Below are positions 38,555 through 48,032 of a DNA stretch of 64,000 bases, in pieces (positions within the stretch are counted from its first letter, which is position 1; each line of letters opens with the position of its first letter). The notes under the pieces were generated by a model. The model worked only from the letters and a program-made list of their open reading frames with translations. It did no database searches and was not told the origin of the DNA. The stretch is from Planctomycetaceae bacterium. GTDB lineage: Bacteria > Planctomycetota > Planctomycetia > Pirellulales > Lacipirellulaceae. The stretch covers positions 16,722 through 80,721 of the forward strand of contig QIKP01000055.1 of NCBI GenBank assembly GCA_003233055.1, read 5' to 3'. The position numbers and the translations under genes are program-made.

Positions 38555-38794
38555 TCAGCCTTTACCGTTCGATTCGATGTACTCCACGGCTTGGCCGACG
38601 GTCTGAATTTTTTCCGCCGCGTCGTCGGGAATGTTGATGTCAAATTCTTCTTCGAGTTCCATCACCAATTCGACCGTGTCGAGCGAGTCGGCACCCAGGT
38701 CGTTGACGAAGGAGGTCTCGGAAGAAACTTTGTCTTTGTCGACACCGAGTTGTTCAGAAACGATGTCGGAAACGCGCTCCAAAATTGAGGCCAC
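38555..38794 (-). CDS. acpP: acyl carrier protein (GTG start)
   Basis: [80 protein letters not shown] upstream of GTG. Confidence 0.97.
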   Translation of the reverse strand: MASILERVSDIVSEQLGVDKDKVSSETSFVNDLGADSLDTVELVMELEEEFDINIPDDAAEKIQTVGQAVEYIESNGKG

Positions 38795-39002
38795 GTTGAC
38801 TCCTCCTATACTATCCGCTGAATGAATGGTTTGTTTGCCAAATAGAGGTGGTCGTCGGGGAGCACGAGACCCCAAGCCACCTCCCCTTTCGTGGCCCCTC
38901 AAAATAGAGGGTCTGCATAAGGGTGGTCAAGATATAACTGGTTTCCCGCCCACTGTCCACCCGACCCGGAAGGGTCCGTTGGGTACTGTCGCTCCTTGCT
39001 TG

Positions 39003-39776
39003 CTAAGCGGTAAGGCCGCCATCGACGGTCAGGACCTGGCCGGTGATGTAGGCCCCGGAGTCGCTGGCTAGGTAGAGAACGGCCTGGGCAACCTCCTCCG
39101 GCTGGCCAAGGCGGCCCAGCGGGATCTTCTGCTTCACCATGTCATCCAGGGCCGAGCCGAGGGCTTCGGTCATCTCCGAGGCAATAAATCCAGGGCAAAT
39201 GGCGTTGACCGTGATCTGACGACGTTTGCTAGCGAGCTCGCGGGCAACCGTCTGGGTGAAGCCGATGATGCCCGCCTTCGAGGCGGAATAGTTCGATTGT
39301 CCCGGATTGCCCATGAGGCCCGAGACACTCGATATATTGACGATTCGCCCCCGCTTGGCCCGCATCATGGGGTGGGTCGCAGCGCGGGTGAAGAGGAAAA
39401 CGCTCCGCAGGTTGGTCAAGATCACGGCGTCCCATTCTTCGTCCGACATCCTCGGCAACAGATTGTCGCGAGTGATACCGGCGTTGTTGACCAAGATGTC
39501 GAGCTGCCCCCAATCGGCGACCACCTTTTCGACGGCCGCCTGGGCTGCCTCGGAGTCGGTGGCATCGCAGGGAATGACCATCGCCGTGCCGCCGGCCGAC
39601 TGGATTTCGCCGACGGTCGCTTCGAGCTTCTCCGCATTACGAGCAAGGCAGGCGACCTTCGCGCCCGAGGCGCCAAGCGACAAGGCAATCGCCTTGCCAA
39701 TGCCTTGCGAAGCCCCGGTCACAAGGGCCGTCTGGCCGGAAAGATTGACTTCGATAGAGTGGTTGATCTGCGTCAC
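39003..39776 (-). CDS. fabG: 3-oxoacyl-ACP reductase
   Basis: LSGQTALVTGASQGIGKAIALSLGASGAKVACLARN...YSASKAGIIGFTQTVARELASKRRQITVNAICPGFI; GTG start assumed. Confidence 0.95.
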   Translation of the reverse strand: MTQINHSIEVNLSGQTALVTGASQGIGKAIALSLGASGAKVACLARNAEKLEATVGEIQSAGGTAMVIPCDATDSEAAQAAVEKVVADWGQLDILVNNAGITRDNLLPRMSDEEWDAVILTNLRSVFLFTRAATHPMMRAKRGRIVNISSVSGLMGNPGQSNYSASKAGIIGFTQTVARELASKRRQITVNAICPGFIASEMTEALGSALDDMVKQKIPLGRLGQPEEVAQAVLYLASDSGAYITGQVLTVDGGLTA

Positions 39777-39801
39777 ATTGAGTCCTGTAGGTTGAGGCAG
39801 T

Positions 39802-40164
39802 TTAGTCCAGTAATAACTCAGCACATCGGTAGTCAACAACCAGCTTACGGCCTTTCAGCAAACCGATACCAAGCAATGGAAGTTGACCCTCGTTGGCCAC
39901 CACTTCCACGGATCGCCACTCGCCAAACCACTTGATCTCGCAATCGAACGTTTCCAAGATCACCACCGTTCCGTCCGCCAAGGTTGCCTTGACCGCGGCA
40001 GACTGAGGCAGACCGAATTTCTCAATCATTGGGCGTGGTACGACCAATTCACCATCAAACGCGGTATCGACCCAGACCATCAAGCTGCTGGGTTCTCCCT
40101 CTTTGCTCGGACGAACCAGCAATTCCAGCAAAGCGCGATCGGCACCATCCACTCGTCCATTCAC
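39802..40164 (-). CDS. clan AA aspartic protease-like protein
   Basis: VWVDTAFDGELVVPRPMIEKFGL...GQLPLLGIGLLKGRKLVVDY, retropepsin-like D-T-x-F-D-G motif and closing LLG. Confidence 0.75.
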   Translation of the reverse strand: MNGRVDGADRALLELLVRPSKEGEPSSLMVWVDTAFDGELVVPRPMIEKFGLPQSAAVKATLADGTVVILETFDCEIKWFGEWRSVEVVANEGQLPLLGIGLLKGRKLVVDYRCAELLLD

Positions 40165-40412
40165 GTTGACAGAACTCCCAAATGGACAGCCGTTGAGTGT
40201 CCGACTCTTATCGCAAAGGAAATCCGATTTGGAAAGGCCCGCCGCGCGGCTTGAATCGCCTCGCTTAAAGTTTCGCCAAGGAAATGCCTACCCGATTCGG
40301 GCTCAATGGCTACGAATTGATGCTCGTGGCTGGATTCCAATTCTTGCCGCAGCTCAGATTCATAGATTTTCTCCGCTCGTCGAGCCACCTCAAGAGAATG
40401 ATTGGACGCCAT
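40161..40412 (-). CDS. small protein paired with the aspartic protease (DUF5678-like)
   Basis: 4-bp overlap with 39802-40164; HQFVAIEPESGRHFLGETLSEAIQAARRAFPNRISFAIRVGH. Confidence 0.6.
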   Translation of the reverse strand: MASNHSLEVARRAEKIYESELRQELESSHEHQFVAIEPESGRHFLGETLSEAIQAARRAFPNRISFAIRVGHSTAVHLGVLST

Positions 40413-40487
40413 GAGAATCCTCCAGAATGGGAGCCGGGGAACGCTGCTGTCGCCTCGATTATACCACTCACCGACGCCGTCCGCGAC

Positions 40488-41486
40488 TCACGCGGTTGCG
40501 TTTTCGCACTTCATCTTCCGATCGATCCGCCGCAGCAGCCCCCGTAGGACCCGGCCTGGGCCGATCTCGTAACAGGCCGCCACATTGTAGTCGGCGAGAA
40601 GCTTCTTCATCGAGTCTTCCCAGCGCACCGGGCTGACGACTTGCTCGCCAAGCAGGCGGCGGATTTCGACCGGGTCGTCGTGAGGTTCGGCGTCGACGTT
40701 CGAGATCACCGGGATGCGAGGGGGGCGGAGGTCGACCGACTCGAGCACCGCTTCAAGCCGCTCGACTGCCGACTGCATGAGATCGGTATGGAAGGCCCCC
40801 GCCACCGCGAGCGGGATCACCCGCATCGCCCCGCCGGCGTCGGCGAGGTCGGCAGCTCGCTGGCAGGCAGCGACAGCACCAGAAATCACGATGTTATTCG
40901 GGCAAAGCAGGTTCGCAACACTCAAGGTTTCCCCAGCAGCCGCCTCTTTGCAAATCGCTTCGATGTCGGCCAAATCCATTCCGAGAATGCTTACCATGCC
41001 GCTCGGCTCGGCCTCGGCCGCATCCTGCATGGCGGCTCCGCGTTCGGCGACCACCGCCAGACCATCCGCAAACGACAGCGCACCAGCAAACGTGAGTGCC
41101 GTGTACTCGCCCAAGCTCAGGCCGGCGGTCACGACGCAAGCATCAACCACTTCGGGATGGGTCGCGTCGAGTTGCTCCATCGCCGCCAGGCTTGCGACGT
41201 AAATGGCGGGCTGGCTATGGGCGGTCGAATCGAGCTGCTCGGCAGGTCCGCCGGTGCAAATCGCTAGAAGGTCGTAGCCCAGCTGCTCGCGTGCCTGATC
41301 AAACCGCTCGCGCGCGACGGGGAATTTTTCGCAAAGCTCCGCCGCCATGCCAACCGACTGAGCCCCCTGACCGGGAAACAAAAATGCAGTCTTGGCCGCC
41401 AACGTAGACTCCGTGGAAGGGACCCATTCCCAATTCCCATCCACCAATTCCTCTGGTCGAGGGGCATGCAGTCGATGGGCATGCAA
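40488..41486 (-). CDS. fabD: malonyl-CoA:ACP transacylase (true start may be internal, near 41400)
   Basis: KTAFLFPGQGAQSVGMAAELCEKFPVARERFDQA...VVTAGLSLGEYTALTFAGALSFADGL (GxSxG). Confidence 0.95.
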   Translation of the reverse strand: MHAHRLHAPRPEELVDGNWEWVPSTESTLAAKTAFLFPGQGAQSVGMAAELCEKFPVARERFDQAREQLGYDLLAICTGGPAEQLDSTAHSQPAIYVASLAAMEQLDATHPEVVDACVVTAGLSLGEYTALTFAGALSFADGLAVVAERGAAMQDAAEAEPSGMVSILGMDLADIEAICKEAAAGETLSVANLLCPNNIVISGAVAACQRAADLADAGGAMRVIPLAVAGAFHTDLMQSAVERLEAVLESVDLRPPRIPVISNVDAEPHDDPVEIRRLLGEQVVSPVRWEDSMKKLLADYNVAACYEIGPGRVLRGLLRRIDRKMKCENATA

Positions 41487-41509
41487 CAGGGTTGGTTATG
41501 AGAGAAAAA

Positions 41510-41692
41510 TCAGACCGATTCGACCATCGTGCGGCCCATGTAGTGGCCACAGTTGGGGTTAGGGCAAACGACGTGCGTTGGCACCATCGAGCCACACTTG
41601 GGGCAGGGATGAAGCTGCCTCGCTTTGAGAGCATTATGCGAGCGGCGCTTGCCAGAACGGGAATTCGAGTGTTTACGCTTGGGGACAGCCAT
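41510..41692 (-). CDS. rpmF: 50S ribosomal protein L32
   Basis: MAVPKRKHSNSRSGKRRSHNALKARQLHPCPKCGSMVPTHVVCPNPNCGHYMGRTMVESV. Confidence 0.97.
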   Translation of the reverse strand: MAVPKRKHSNSRSGKRRSHNALKARQLHPCPKCGSMVPTHVVCPNPNCGHYMGRTMVESV

Positions 41693-41822
41693 CGGACAGG
41701 GCCTCGCGGGGTCGCTAGCAGGGGTGGGGGAGGTCTAAGCAAGAAGCCCCACAGCATACTGCCCCCAAGAGGAATCTGTCAATGCCCTAGCCACAGAGGA
41801 GGGAACTTCCCCTCCTCTCTCG

Positions 41823-42896
41823 TCACCCTAGCTCGTTCGGCGGGGTTTCGCCCAGGTGTTCATAGCCTTTGGTGGTGAGCTTTCGGCCGCGAGGGGAGCG
41901 GATGACTAGCTCGGAACGGAGTAGAAACGGCTCGACTTCGTCGGTCAGTGTGTCGCAGGCGATGTTCAGCGTATGGGCGATCGCTTCCACGCCGACTGGG
42001 CCACCATGGAAGACCCGCAAGATGGTTGAAAGGTACTTCCGGTCCTGCGGGTCGAGCCCCAGGTGGTCGACCCCGAGCATGTCGAGTGCCCTCCTCGCCA
42101 CATCGCCCGTCATGTCACCGTCGGCGCGGCTCGTGGCGTAGTCGCGGACCCAGCGGAGGCGGTTGTTGGCAATGCGAGGTGTGCCGCGACTGGCGCGAGC
42201 GATCTGGTGGGCGGCGTCGTCATCGATCATCGTGCTAAGTTTCTTGGCGTTGCGTCGGACGATTTCGATCAGTTCCGTCTGCGAGTAGAAGTCGAGATGC
42301 TCGCGAATTTGGAACCGATCGCGGAGGGGGGCGGAAAGCAGGCCGGTCCGGGTGGTCGCGCCAATGAGCGTGAAGGGCTGCAGCCGCATGTTCACGGTCC
42401 GGGCGTTGACCCCTTCGCCAAGCGTGATATCGATGCGAAAGTCCTCCATTGCCGGGTACATGAACTCTTCGACCGTTTTGGGGAGGCGGTGGATTTCGTC
42501 GATGAACAGCACCGAGCCATGCTCGGCGTTGGTAAGATAAGGAAGGAGGTCCTTCGGCGCAGCCAGGGTCGCCCCGCTGGCGATTTGGAGCGGGACCCCC
42601 ATGTCGCGCGGGATGCACGTGGCGAAGGTCGTCTTGCCAAGCCCCGGCGGACCGTCGAGCAAGATATGCCCCAGCGGCTCGCTCCGTTTGTTGGCCGCAT
42701 CGACCGCAATCCGCAGCCGCTCCGCGACGTCCTCCTGCCCCACCATCTCCCGCATATGTTTCGGCCTGAGGGCAACATCTTCCTCCTTTTTCTCCTCGCC
42801 CTGGGGAGCGGGGGTGGTCGGGTCGATGTCCCCCTCAGCAAGGGGATCGCCGGCTGGCGCGGAGTCGTCGGCAGAAAGTATCGTTTCGCGGGGCAT
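41823..42896 (-). CDS. ruvB: Holliday junction branch migration helicase RuvB
   Basis: LRPKHMREMVGQEDVAERLRIAVDAANKRSEPLGHILLDGPPGLGKTTFA...VLFIDEIHRLPKTVEE...TLIGATTRTGLLSAPLRDRF. Confidence 0.97.
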   Translation of the reverse strand: MPRETILSADDSAPAGDPLAEGDIDPTTPAPQGEEKKEEDVALRPKHMREMVGQEDVAERLRIAVDAANKRSEPLGHILLDGPPGLGKTTFATCIPRDMGVPLQIASGATLAAPKDLLPYLTNAEHGSVLFIDEIHRLPKTVEEFMYPAMEDFRIDITLGEGVNARTVNMRLQPFTLIGATTRTGLLSAPLRDRFQIREHLDFYSQTELIEIVRRNAKKLSTMIDDDAAHQIARASRGTPRIANNRLRWVRDYATSRADGDMTGDVARRALDMLGVDHLGLDPQDRKYLSTILRVFHGGPVGVEAIAHTLNIACDTLTDEVEPFLLRSELVIRSPRGRKLTTKGYEHLGETPPNELG

Positions 42897-42958
42897 GGCA
42901 GTGTGGGGGTGGAGGGGGGACGCCTGACGATGATACCAAAATTGGGGCCGATTGCGCA

Positions 42959-44149
42959 ATGCGGATTGCGGAATGTCAGGCCAAAGAGGATATTGTGCGA
43001 TTCCGCTTACCACAGGCAAAATCCGCTTTGAATCTCCGCTCCACTCTTCAAGCCAAAACCCGACAGCCCGCATTCCTTTGGCGCATGGCGCTCGGAATCC
43101 TGCTTGTTGGGGCCCTCTTCGGGTACGCAGCGCAGTGGCTTCCGGCGTCGGTGCCGGAGTTCCTGAAAGGCAACAAGGCAGAACTTGGCAAGCAGGTAGA
43201 GCATCTCGAACAGATCCAACAGTGGGCGACCGATGGCGATTGGGGGCGCCTCTGGTGGAGTCTTCCGCGCAGCATGTGGCTGGGGCTGGTTCCTGGGGCG
43301 ACGGCTCTTGCCGCCGTGACGGGCTTCTGCTGGCTAGCTTTCACCCTCCAGGCGGGGCAACCTGGCGCGCGGGGCGGCATTCGCTGGCCACTGGCTCTCG
43401 TCGCCGTCGCGATGGGGGTCGCAAGCATTTGGCCAACGCTCTTTGCTCTCTATTACCAAGAAACGGTCTGGGGACTCACCGAATCGCAGGACCTGATCGG
43501 CGGACTCCGTTTCTTTATTCTTGGTGTCGGGCTGCGCGAAGAACTCTCGAAGCTGCTCCTGTTCCTGCCATTGGTCCCCTCGATTGTTCGACGAGGGAGC
43601 GAACGCGAAGCGCTGCTCGTTGCCGCTTGCGTCGGGCTAGGTTTTGCGATGGAAGAAAACGTGGGCTACTTTGCCGGTTCGCCCGGCAGTTCGATGGGGC
43701 GGTTCCTGCAGGCCAACTTCTTTCACATGTCGCTCACGGGTCTCGCCGGTTTGGCCCTCTGCCGCGGCGTATGGCACCCACGCGAGCGGGCGGCCGAAGC
43801 GGCGGCCATCGTGCTGCTCGCCGTCATCGCTCATGGGCTCTACAACGCCTTGATGGTACTCCCCTTCTTCGGTGAGTACGCGATCCTCAGCTCGATCCTT
43901 TACATCTTGCTCGCCTACCAATTTTTCCGCGAGCTACGCCATTGGTGGCAACCCCGTGGCGAAACGATCAGCCTGACCGCCACGCTCGTCGCCGCCTCGG
44001 CCCTCGTGGCGGCGGTGACGTTTGTCTTCGTCGCTGCCGTGACCAACTTTGGCGACGCCATCGACGGCGTTCTCCAGCCAGGAATCGGTGCGGCACTGCT
44101 CGTCTATGTCTTCTTACGCGAGGTGCCGGAGTCGCTGGTCGATGTCTGA
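42959..44149 (+). CDS. PrsW-family intramembrane protease-like protein
   Basis: VGLREELSKLLLFLPLV...CVGLGFAMEENVGYF...QANFFHMSLTGLAGLAL; EExxK, ExxN and H motifs in TM segments. Confidence 0.8.
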   Translation: MRIAECQAKEDIVRFRLPQAKSALNLRSTLQAKTRQPAFLWRMALGILLVGALFGYAAQWLPASVPEFLKGNKAELGKQVEHLEQIQQWATDGDWGRLWWSLPRSMWLGLVPGATALAAVTGFCWLAFTLQAGQPGARGGIRWPLALVAVAMGVASIWPTLFALYYQETVWGLTESQDLIGGLRFFILGVGLREELSKLLLFLPLVPSIVRRGSEREALLVAACVGLGFAMEENVGYFAGSPGSSMGRFLQANFFHMSLTGLAGLALCRGVWHPRERAAEAAAIVLLAVIAHGLYNALMVLPFFGEYAILSSILYILLAYQFFRELRHWWQPRGETISLTATLVAASALVAAVTFVFVAAVTNFGDAIDGVLQPGIGAALLVYVFLREVPESLVDV

Positions 44150-45010
44150 ATCCGACGGTTTCAGGTCGTGTGCGACATCTGCGGCCTCGGATCTTCCGGG
44201 ATATTCTCCGCGCGATGGCCGCTCCCTCTGCATTTCCGTCACGCGATCCAGAAAATTCCCCAGTGCGGTGTAGTAGTTGGGAGGGAGAGGTTCGTTGTGG
44301 CGGCCGTGCGGGACCTCGAAGAACTGCTTCAACTTGCCAGCGGCGTTCTCGGTTACTCGCTGGGCCTGCGCGACCGGCACTACTTCGTCGGTGGTGCGAT
44401 GGCTTTGGAAAATAGGACCGGCGTAGTCCTTGACGCGCGCGACCGAATCGAATCGGTCGCGCATCACGGTTTTCACGGGGAGCCACGGGTAGTTGTAGCT
44501 GGCCGCGTCGACCATGCTTGAACTCGTCGCGTCGAGCAGCAGCGCTTTGCATGGCTGCTTGACCGCCATCGCGACGCTGACACACCCCCCCAGCGATCGC
44601 CCCATGAGGAGAATCTCCGAAAGAGGGAGCCCCGTCCGCTCGGAGAGCCACTGTTGCGCGGCGAGGCCATCCGCAATAAGCCCCTCTTCGGTCGGCTTTC
44701 CTTCGCTCTTGCCATAGCCACGATAATCGTAAACCAGCACGGTCGCATCGAGTGTCGACTGCAACCGGAGCAACGTGTTGACTTGATTGCCGACATGCTC
44801 GTTGTTGCCATGCGAGTAGAGGATCACATGCCGAGGCTTCGGGTGCGAAACGAACCAGCCAAAGAGTCGGGTGCCATCGCCTGACTCGAACCAAACGTCT
44901 TCTTTGTCGATCCACTTCGGATCCCAATCGCCCGACTTCATGGAGGGGGCGGGGTAGGTCAGCAGTCGTTCAACGAAGCGAATCACGTCGTCTTGTCCGC
45001 CAATGCGCAA
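44114..45010 (-). CDS. alpha/beta hydrolase (Bem46/YfhR-like)
   Basis: RHVILYSHGNNEHVGNQV...LVYDYRGYGKSEGKPTEEGL...LMGRSLGGCVSVAMAVKQP; C-terminus overlaps the PrsW-like CDS 3' end antisense. Confidence 0.88.
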   Translation of the reverse strand: MRIGGQDDVIRFVERLLTYPAPSMKSGDWDPKWIDKEDVWFESGDGTRLFGWFVSHPKPRHVILYSHGNNEHVGNQVNTLLRLQSTLDATVLVYDYRGYGKSEGKPTEEGLIADGLAAQQWLSERTGLPLSEILLMGRSLGGCVSVAMAVKQPCKALLLDATSSSMVDAASYNYPWLPVKTVMRDRFDSVARVKDYAGPIFQSHRTTDEVVPVAQAQRVTENAAGKLKQFFEVPHGRHNEPLPPNYYTALGNFLDRVTEMQRERPSRGEYPGRSEAADVAHDLKPSDSDIDQRLRHLA

Positions 45011-45201
45011 AGGAAATGAAGGGGCCGGAAATAGAGGGTCGCCAGCAATTCCAGCCTAGCCCAACGGCGGGCCAGTGTCGATTGTGGGAGTGCCGAAGAT
45101 CGCGGCCCTCCGCAGCTAGCAAGCCGTGGCGTCCTCGCCCACGGACATTCCCTCCAGGCCCGGGGACGGGCCGGCTCACTTTTTATCGGGAGAAGGGCAG
45201 C

Positions 45202-46032
45202 TCACTCTTGCTTGTTGACTTGATGCAAGAAGGCTCGCAGGGTGTCGTAGTACTCGGGCGGTGGCGGGGTGTTGTGCGTGCCGCCGTGGAATTCGAGGAA
45301 GGTCTTCTCGTCCGTTGGAATCGCGTCGAACAGCCGCCGTCCGTCGGCCATCGGGACGACCTGGTCCGCAGTGCCATGACTTTGGAGGACGGGGCCGTGG
45401 TAGTTCGCAATTCGGCCAATCGAGTCGTATCGATTCTGCATGACAAGGCGAACCGGCAGCCAAGGGTAGAGGTTCGCTGCCGTGTCGACCATCCGTGCGA
45501 ACGTGCTTTGCAGTACGAGCGCCTTCGCCCCCTGCTCTGCCGCCATGGCAATCGCGATGCCGCCGCCGATCGACCTACCGATGAGCACCACTTGGTCGGT
45601 GGCAACTCCAGCTCGTTCCGCTAGCCACGCCTGCGCCGCCATGCCGTCGGCCACGACTCCCGCCTCGTTCGGTTTGCCTTGGCTCTTGCCGTAGCCGCGA
45701 TAGTCGAAGACGAACACCGTCGCGTCGAGTTCGTCGCGAAGCAGGGCCATGAGCTGGGCATTGTCGGCTACCTGCTCGCCATTCCCGTGACAGTAGAGAA
45801 CCACATGCTGCGGATCGGGATGAGTAAACAACCATCCGGAGAGAGAAGTTCCATCGGTCGACTCGAACGAAACTTCTTCCTGCCCCAAACCGACCGGGTT
45901 CCAATCGGCGCGATCAACGGGCGGAATGGGATAGACGAGCCACGATTCGATAAAAGTCATCGACAAAACCACTAGGAGGTAAACAATAAGTAGTGGGCGA
46001 GCCATCCGCCAGATTCGTTTCCCTGCGGACAT
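45202..46032 (-). CDS. alpha/beta hydrolase, paralog of 44114-45010
   Basis: QHVVLYCHGNGEQVADNAQ...FDYRGYGKSQGKPNEAGVVADGMAAQAWLAERAGVATDQVVLIGRSIGGGIAIAMAAEQGAK. Confidence 0.9.
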   Translation of the reverse strand: MSAGKRIWRMARPLLIVYLLVVLSMTFIESWLVYPIPPVDRADWNPVGLGQEEVSFESTDGTSLSGWLFTHPDPQHVVLYCHGNGEQVADNAQLMALLRDELDATVFVFDYRGYGKSQGKPNEAGVVADGMAAQAWLAERAGVATDQVVLIGRSIGGGIAIAMAAEQGAKALVLQSTFARMVDTAANLYPWLPVRLVMQNRYDSIGRIANYHGPVLQSHGTADQVVPMADGRRLFDAIPTDEKTFLEFHGGTHNTPPPPEYYDTLRAFLHQVNKQE

Positions 46033-46033
46033 G

Positions 46034-46657
46034 CTACTTGCCTCGATTTTCATAGACCGCGTGCAACAGGTCCTCGACGTTCTTGTACTTTTTCTTCCGC
46101 TCCATGGCGTCGTCGAGTAGGCGTCGGGCGTCGGCTTCGCTATGCCCCAGGGCCCGCAGTGTCTCGAACGCTTCGCTTGCCAGGTCGCGTTCGCGCGGGG
46201 CGACGTCGGGCGAGTCGTGGCCAATCAGCAGCGCAAACTTGGGGACCTTTCGCCGGAGTTTCGCAATGACGCGTTCCGCCGTCGCCGGGCCAATGCCTGG
46301 CAGCGTAGCGAGCCCCTTGGCGTCTTGGTCTTCGATCAGCATGGCGACTTCTTGCACCGGCCGGACCATCGCCCGAAGTGCCTTCTTCACGCCAACCCCA
46401 TCGACCTGGCAAAACAGCACGAAGAACTCCCGCTCGATTCCGCTGGTGAACCCGATCATCCGCGGGGTGAGTCGCCCCCGCGACGGGTCGCCTTCGAGGT
46501 ACTCGATGGTATGCAAGGAAGTCTCCTTGCCGATCTCGTTCTGCAATTGCCGGCGTGTGAACTCCGGGATGAGCACTTCGTGCTCGTAAGCGCCGACCCC
46601 GAGGGTCAAAACATCGCCCGACAGGGCAACCAACTTGCCAGTTATCTTCGTGATCAT
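46034..46657 (-). CDS. ruvA: Holliday junction DNA helicase RuvA
   Basis: MITKITGKLVALSGDVLTLGVGAYEHEVLIPEFTRRQLQ...LATLPGIGPATAERVIAKLR (HhH). Confidence 0.92.
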   Translation of the reverse strand: MITKITGKLVALSGDVLTLGVGAYEHEVLIPEFTRRQLQNEIGKETSLHTIEYLEGDPSRGRLTPRMIGFTSGIEREFFVLFCQVDGVGVKKALRAMVRPVQEVAMLIEDQDAKGLATLPGIGPATAERVIAKLRRKVPKFALLIGHDSPDVAPRERDLASEAFETLRALGHSEADARRLLDDAMERKKKYKNVEDLLHAVYENRGK

Positions 46658-46689
46658 GGGGGGTTCGTCCGTGGTTTGTTGCGAGTTAT

Positions 46690-46902
46690 CTACCGTCCAC
46701 CGATTGGGAGTGAGCGCACGCGAATCCTTCCAGTTGTTACCGAGACCACTGCGCCCGATTGCCGCTCGATGGCAAGATCCAGAATCTCTTGGTCAGAGGC
46801 TGTAGAACGGCCTAACTCGCCAACATGTTCGGCAAAGATACCGATGTCCCTCAGATACTGGACCGAGGATCGCGGAAGACCTTGGTCGAGTAACAGCTTC
46901 AT
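46690..46902 (-). CDS. DUF5615 PIN-like toxin homolog, apparently shortened
   Basis: MKLLLDQGLPRSSVQYLRDIGIFAEHVGELGRSTASDQEILDLAIERQSGAVVS; the expected TLDxDF segment is absent. Confidence 0.7.
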   Translation of the reverse strand: MKLLLDQGLPRSSVQYLRDIGIFAEHVGELGRSTASDQEILDLAIERQSGAVVSVTTGRIRVRSLPIGGR

Positions 46903-46908
46903 GTCGTA

Positions 46909-47133
46909 CTACTTGAGTTCCAAGACTCGATCTTCAAGATTCGCCGCAGCATATTCTAGCAACTGGCGAATATCCTCCTCTTCCAGTTCAGGATACTCTT
47001 CGGCCAGTTCACTACGGTCCGGATACGTAGCGAGCAATTCCAGCACTCGACGTACGGTTAGACGCATTCCCCGAACGCAAGGTTGCCCCCCCATGACGTT
47101 GGGATCCACAGTGATCCGGTCGAAAGAGATCAT
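46909..47133 (-). CDS. DUF433 antitoxin-like protein
   Basis: MISFDRITVDPNVMGGQPCVRGMRLTVRRVLELLATYPDRSELAEEYPELEEEDIRQLLEYAAANL. Confidence 0.9.
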   Translation of the reverse strand: MISFDRITVDPNVMGGQPCVRGMRLTVRRVLELLATYPDRSELAEEYPELEEEDIRQLLEYAAANLEDRVLELK

Positions 47134-47227
47134 GGCGGTAATCCTCGTTATTTTGCGCTCGTTTATTTTGCGTTGGATGAGGCGGCCCCTCCTCTGTTTC
47201 CATTCTACCACAAGCTGCCAGAAAGGC

Positions 47228-47728
47228 CTACGGCTGGCCCAGCACCGACAACCGGCTGAGATGCCAATGGGTGACGGCAATCGCGAGGGCGTCGGCCACG
47301 TCGGGTGGGTCGGGTGGTTTGGTGAGTCCCAGTTCGCGCGTGATGGCTTGTTGCATCTGCGATTTGGGGGCACGACCATGGCCAGTGAGCGTTTTTTTGA
47401 TCTGCGTCGCCGCGTAGTGCTTGACTTGGAGACCGCCCAGTTGTCCGGCGAGGATGATCGCGCCGCGGGCATGGGCCATCAGGATGGCCGTCTTCGGGCG
47501 TTCGTAGTGCGAGTAAAGCTCTTCAACCGCCATCACCTGGGGAGAGTGGGCCTCGATTACCTCCGCCACACCTCGATAGATTTCCGCCACCCTCTCGGCA
47601 AGTGACTTGTTCGCCGACGTCCCCCCCCGGACGATACCCGCCTCGACGAGTTTCGCCTGCCCGGTCGCCGTGTCGAGCACGCCGTAGCCGGTAATGTTGA
47701 GTCCAGGATCAATGCCAAGGATACGCAT
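47228..47728 (-). CDS. ruvC: crossover junction endodeoxyribonuclease RuvC
   Basis: MRILGIDPGLNITGYGVLDTATGQAKLVEAGIVRGG...MAVEELYSHYERPKTAILMAHARGAIILA...KSQMQQAITRELGL. Confidence 0.96.
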   Translation of the reverse strand: MRILGIDPGLNITGYGVLDTATGQAKLVEAGIVRGGTSANKSLAERVAEIYRGVAEVIEAHSPQVMAVEELYSHYERPKTAILMAHARGAIILAGQLGGLQVKHYAATQIKKTLTGHGRAPKSQMQQAITRELGLTKPPDPPDVADALAIAVTHWHLSRLSVLGQP

Positions 47729-47828
47729 GGTGAAAAAGCGGAAAGCGGAAAGCGGAAAGCGGAGGTGTCGCTGGCGGGCTTGCCTCCACGGTGGGCCTAT
47801 CAAAGTAGTTTCTTGAATGCTTCAACCG

Positions 47829-48029
47829 TTAGTCCGGCGTCACGGGTAGTCCGGCGTCACGGGCTATGCCACCCATTGTGAATGCGTTAATGGGATCATG
47901 TCTCGGAATCGTAAGGACGCGATTGCCATCGGACATCACCGTGTGCTTGCCTTCGCGAACGACAGCAAAGCCGATTTTTTCAAGCGATTTGATTGCCCGC
48001 TTGTGGTGGACGCCTTGAATCTTGGGCAC
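47829..48029 (-). CDS. hicA: HicA-family toxin with frameshifted C-terminus
   Basis: HKRAIKSLEKIGFAVVREGKHTVMSDGNRVLTIPRHDPINAFTMGGIARDAGL then PVTPD-stop caused by a 17-bp duplication. Confidence 0.85.
   Translation of the reverse strand: MPKIQGVHHKRAIKSLEKIGFAVVREGKHTVMSDGNRVLTIPRHDPINAFTMGGIARDAGLPVTPD
47830..47863. repeat. 17-bp exact tandem duplication in hicA 3' end
   Basis: tagtccggcgtcacggg tagtccggcgtcacggg. Confidence 0.97.
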
Positions 48030-48032
48030 AAG

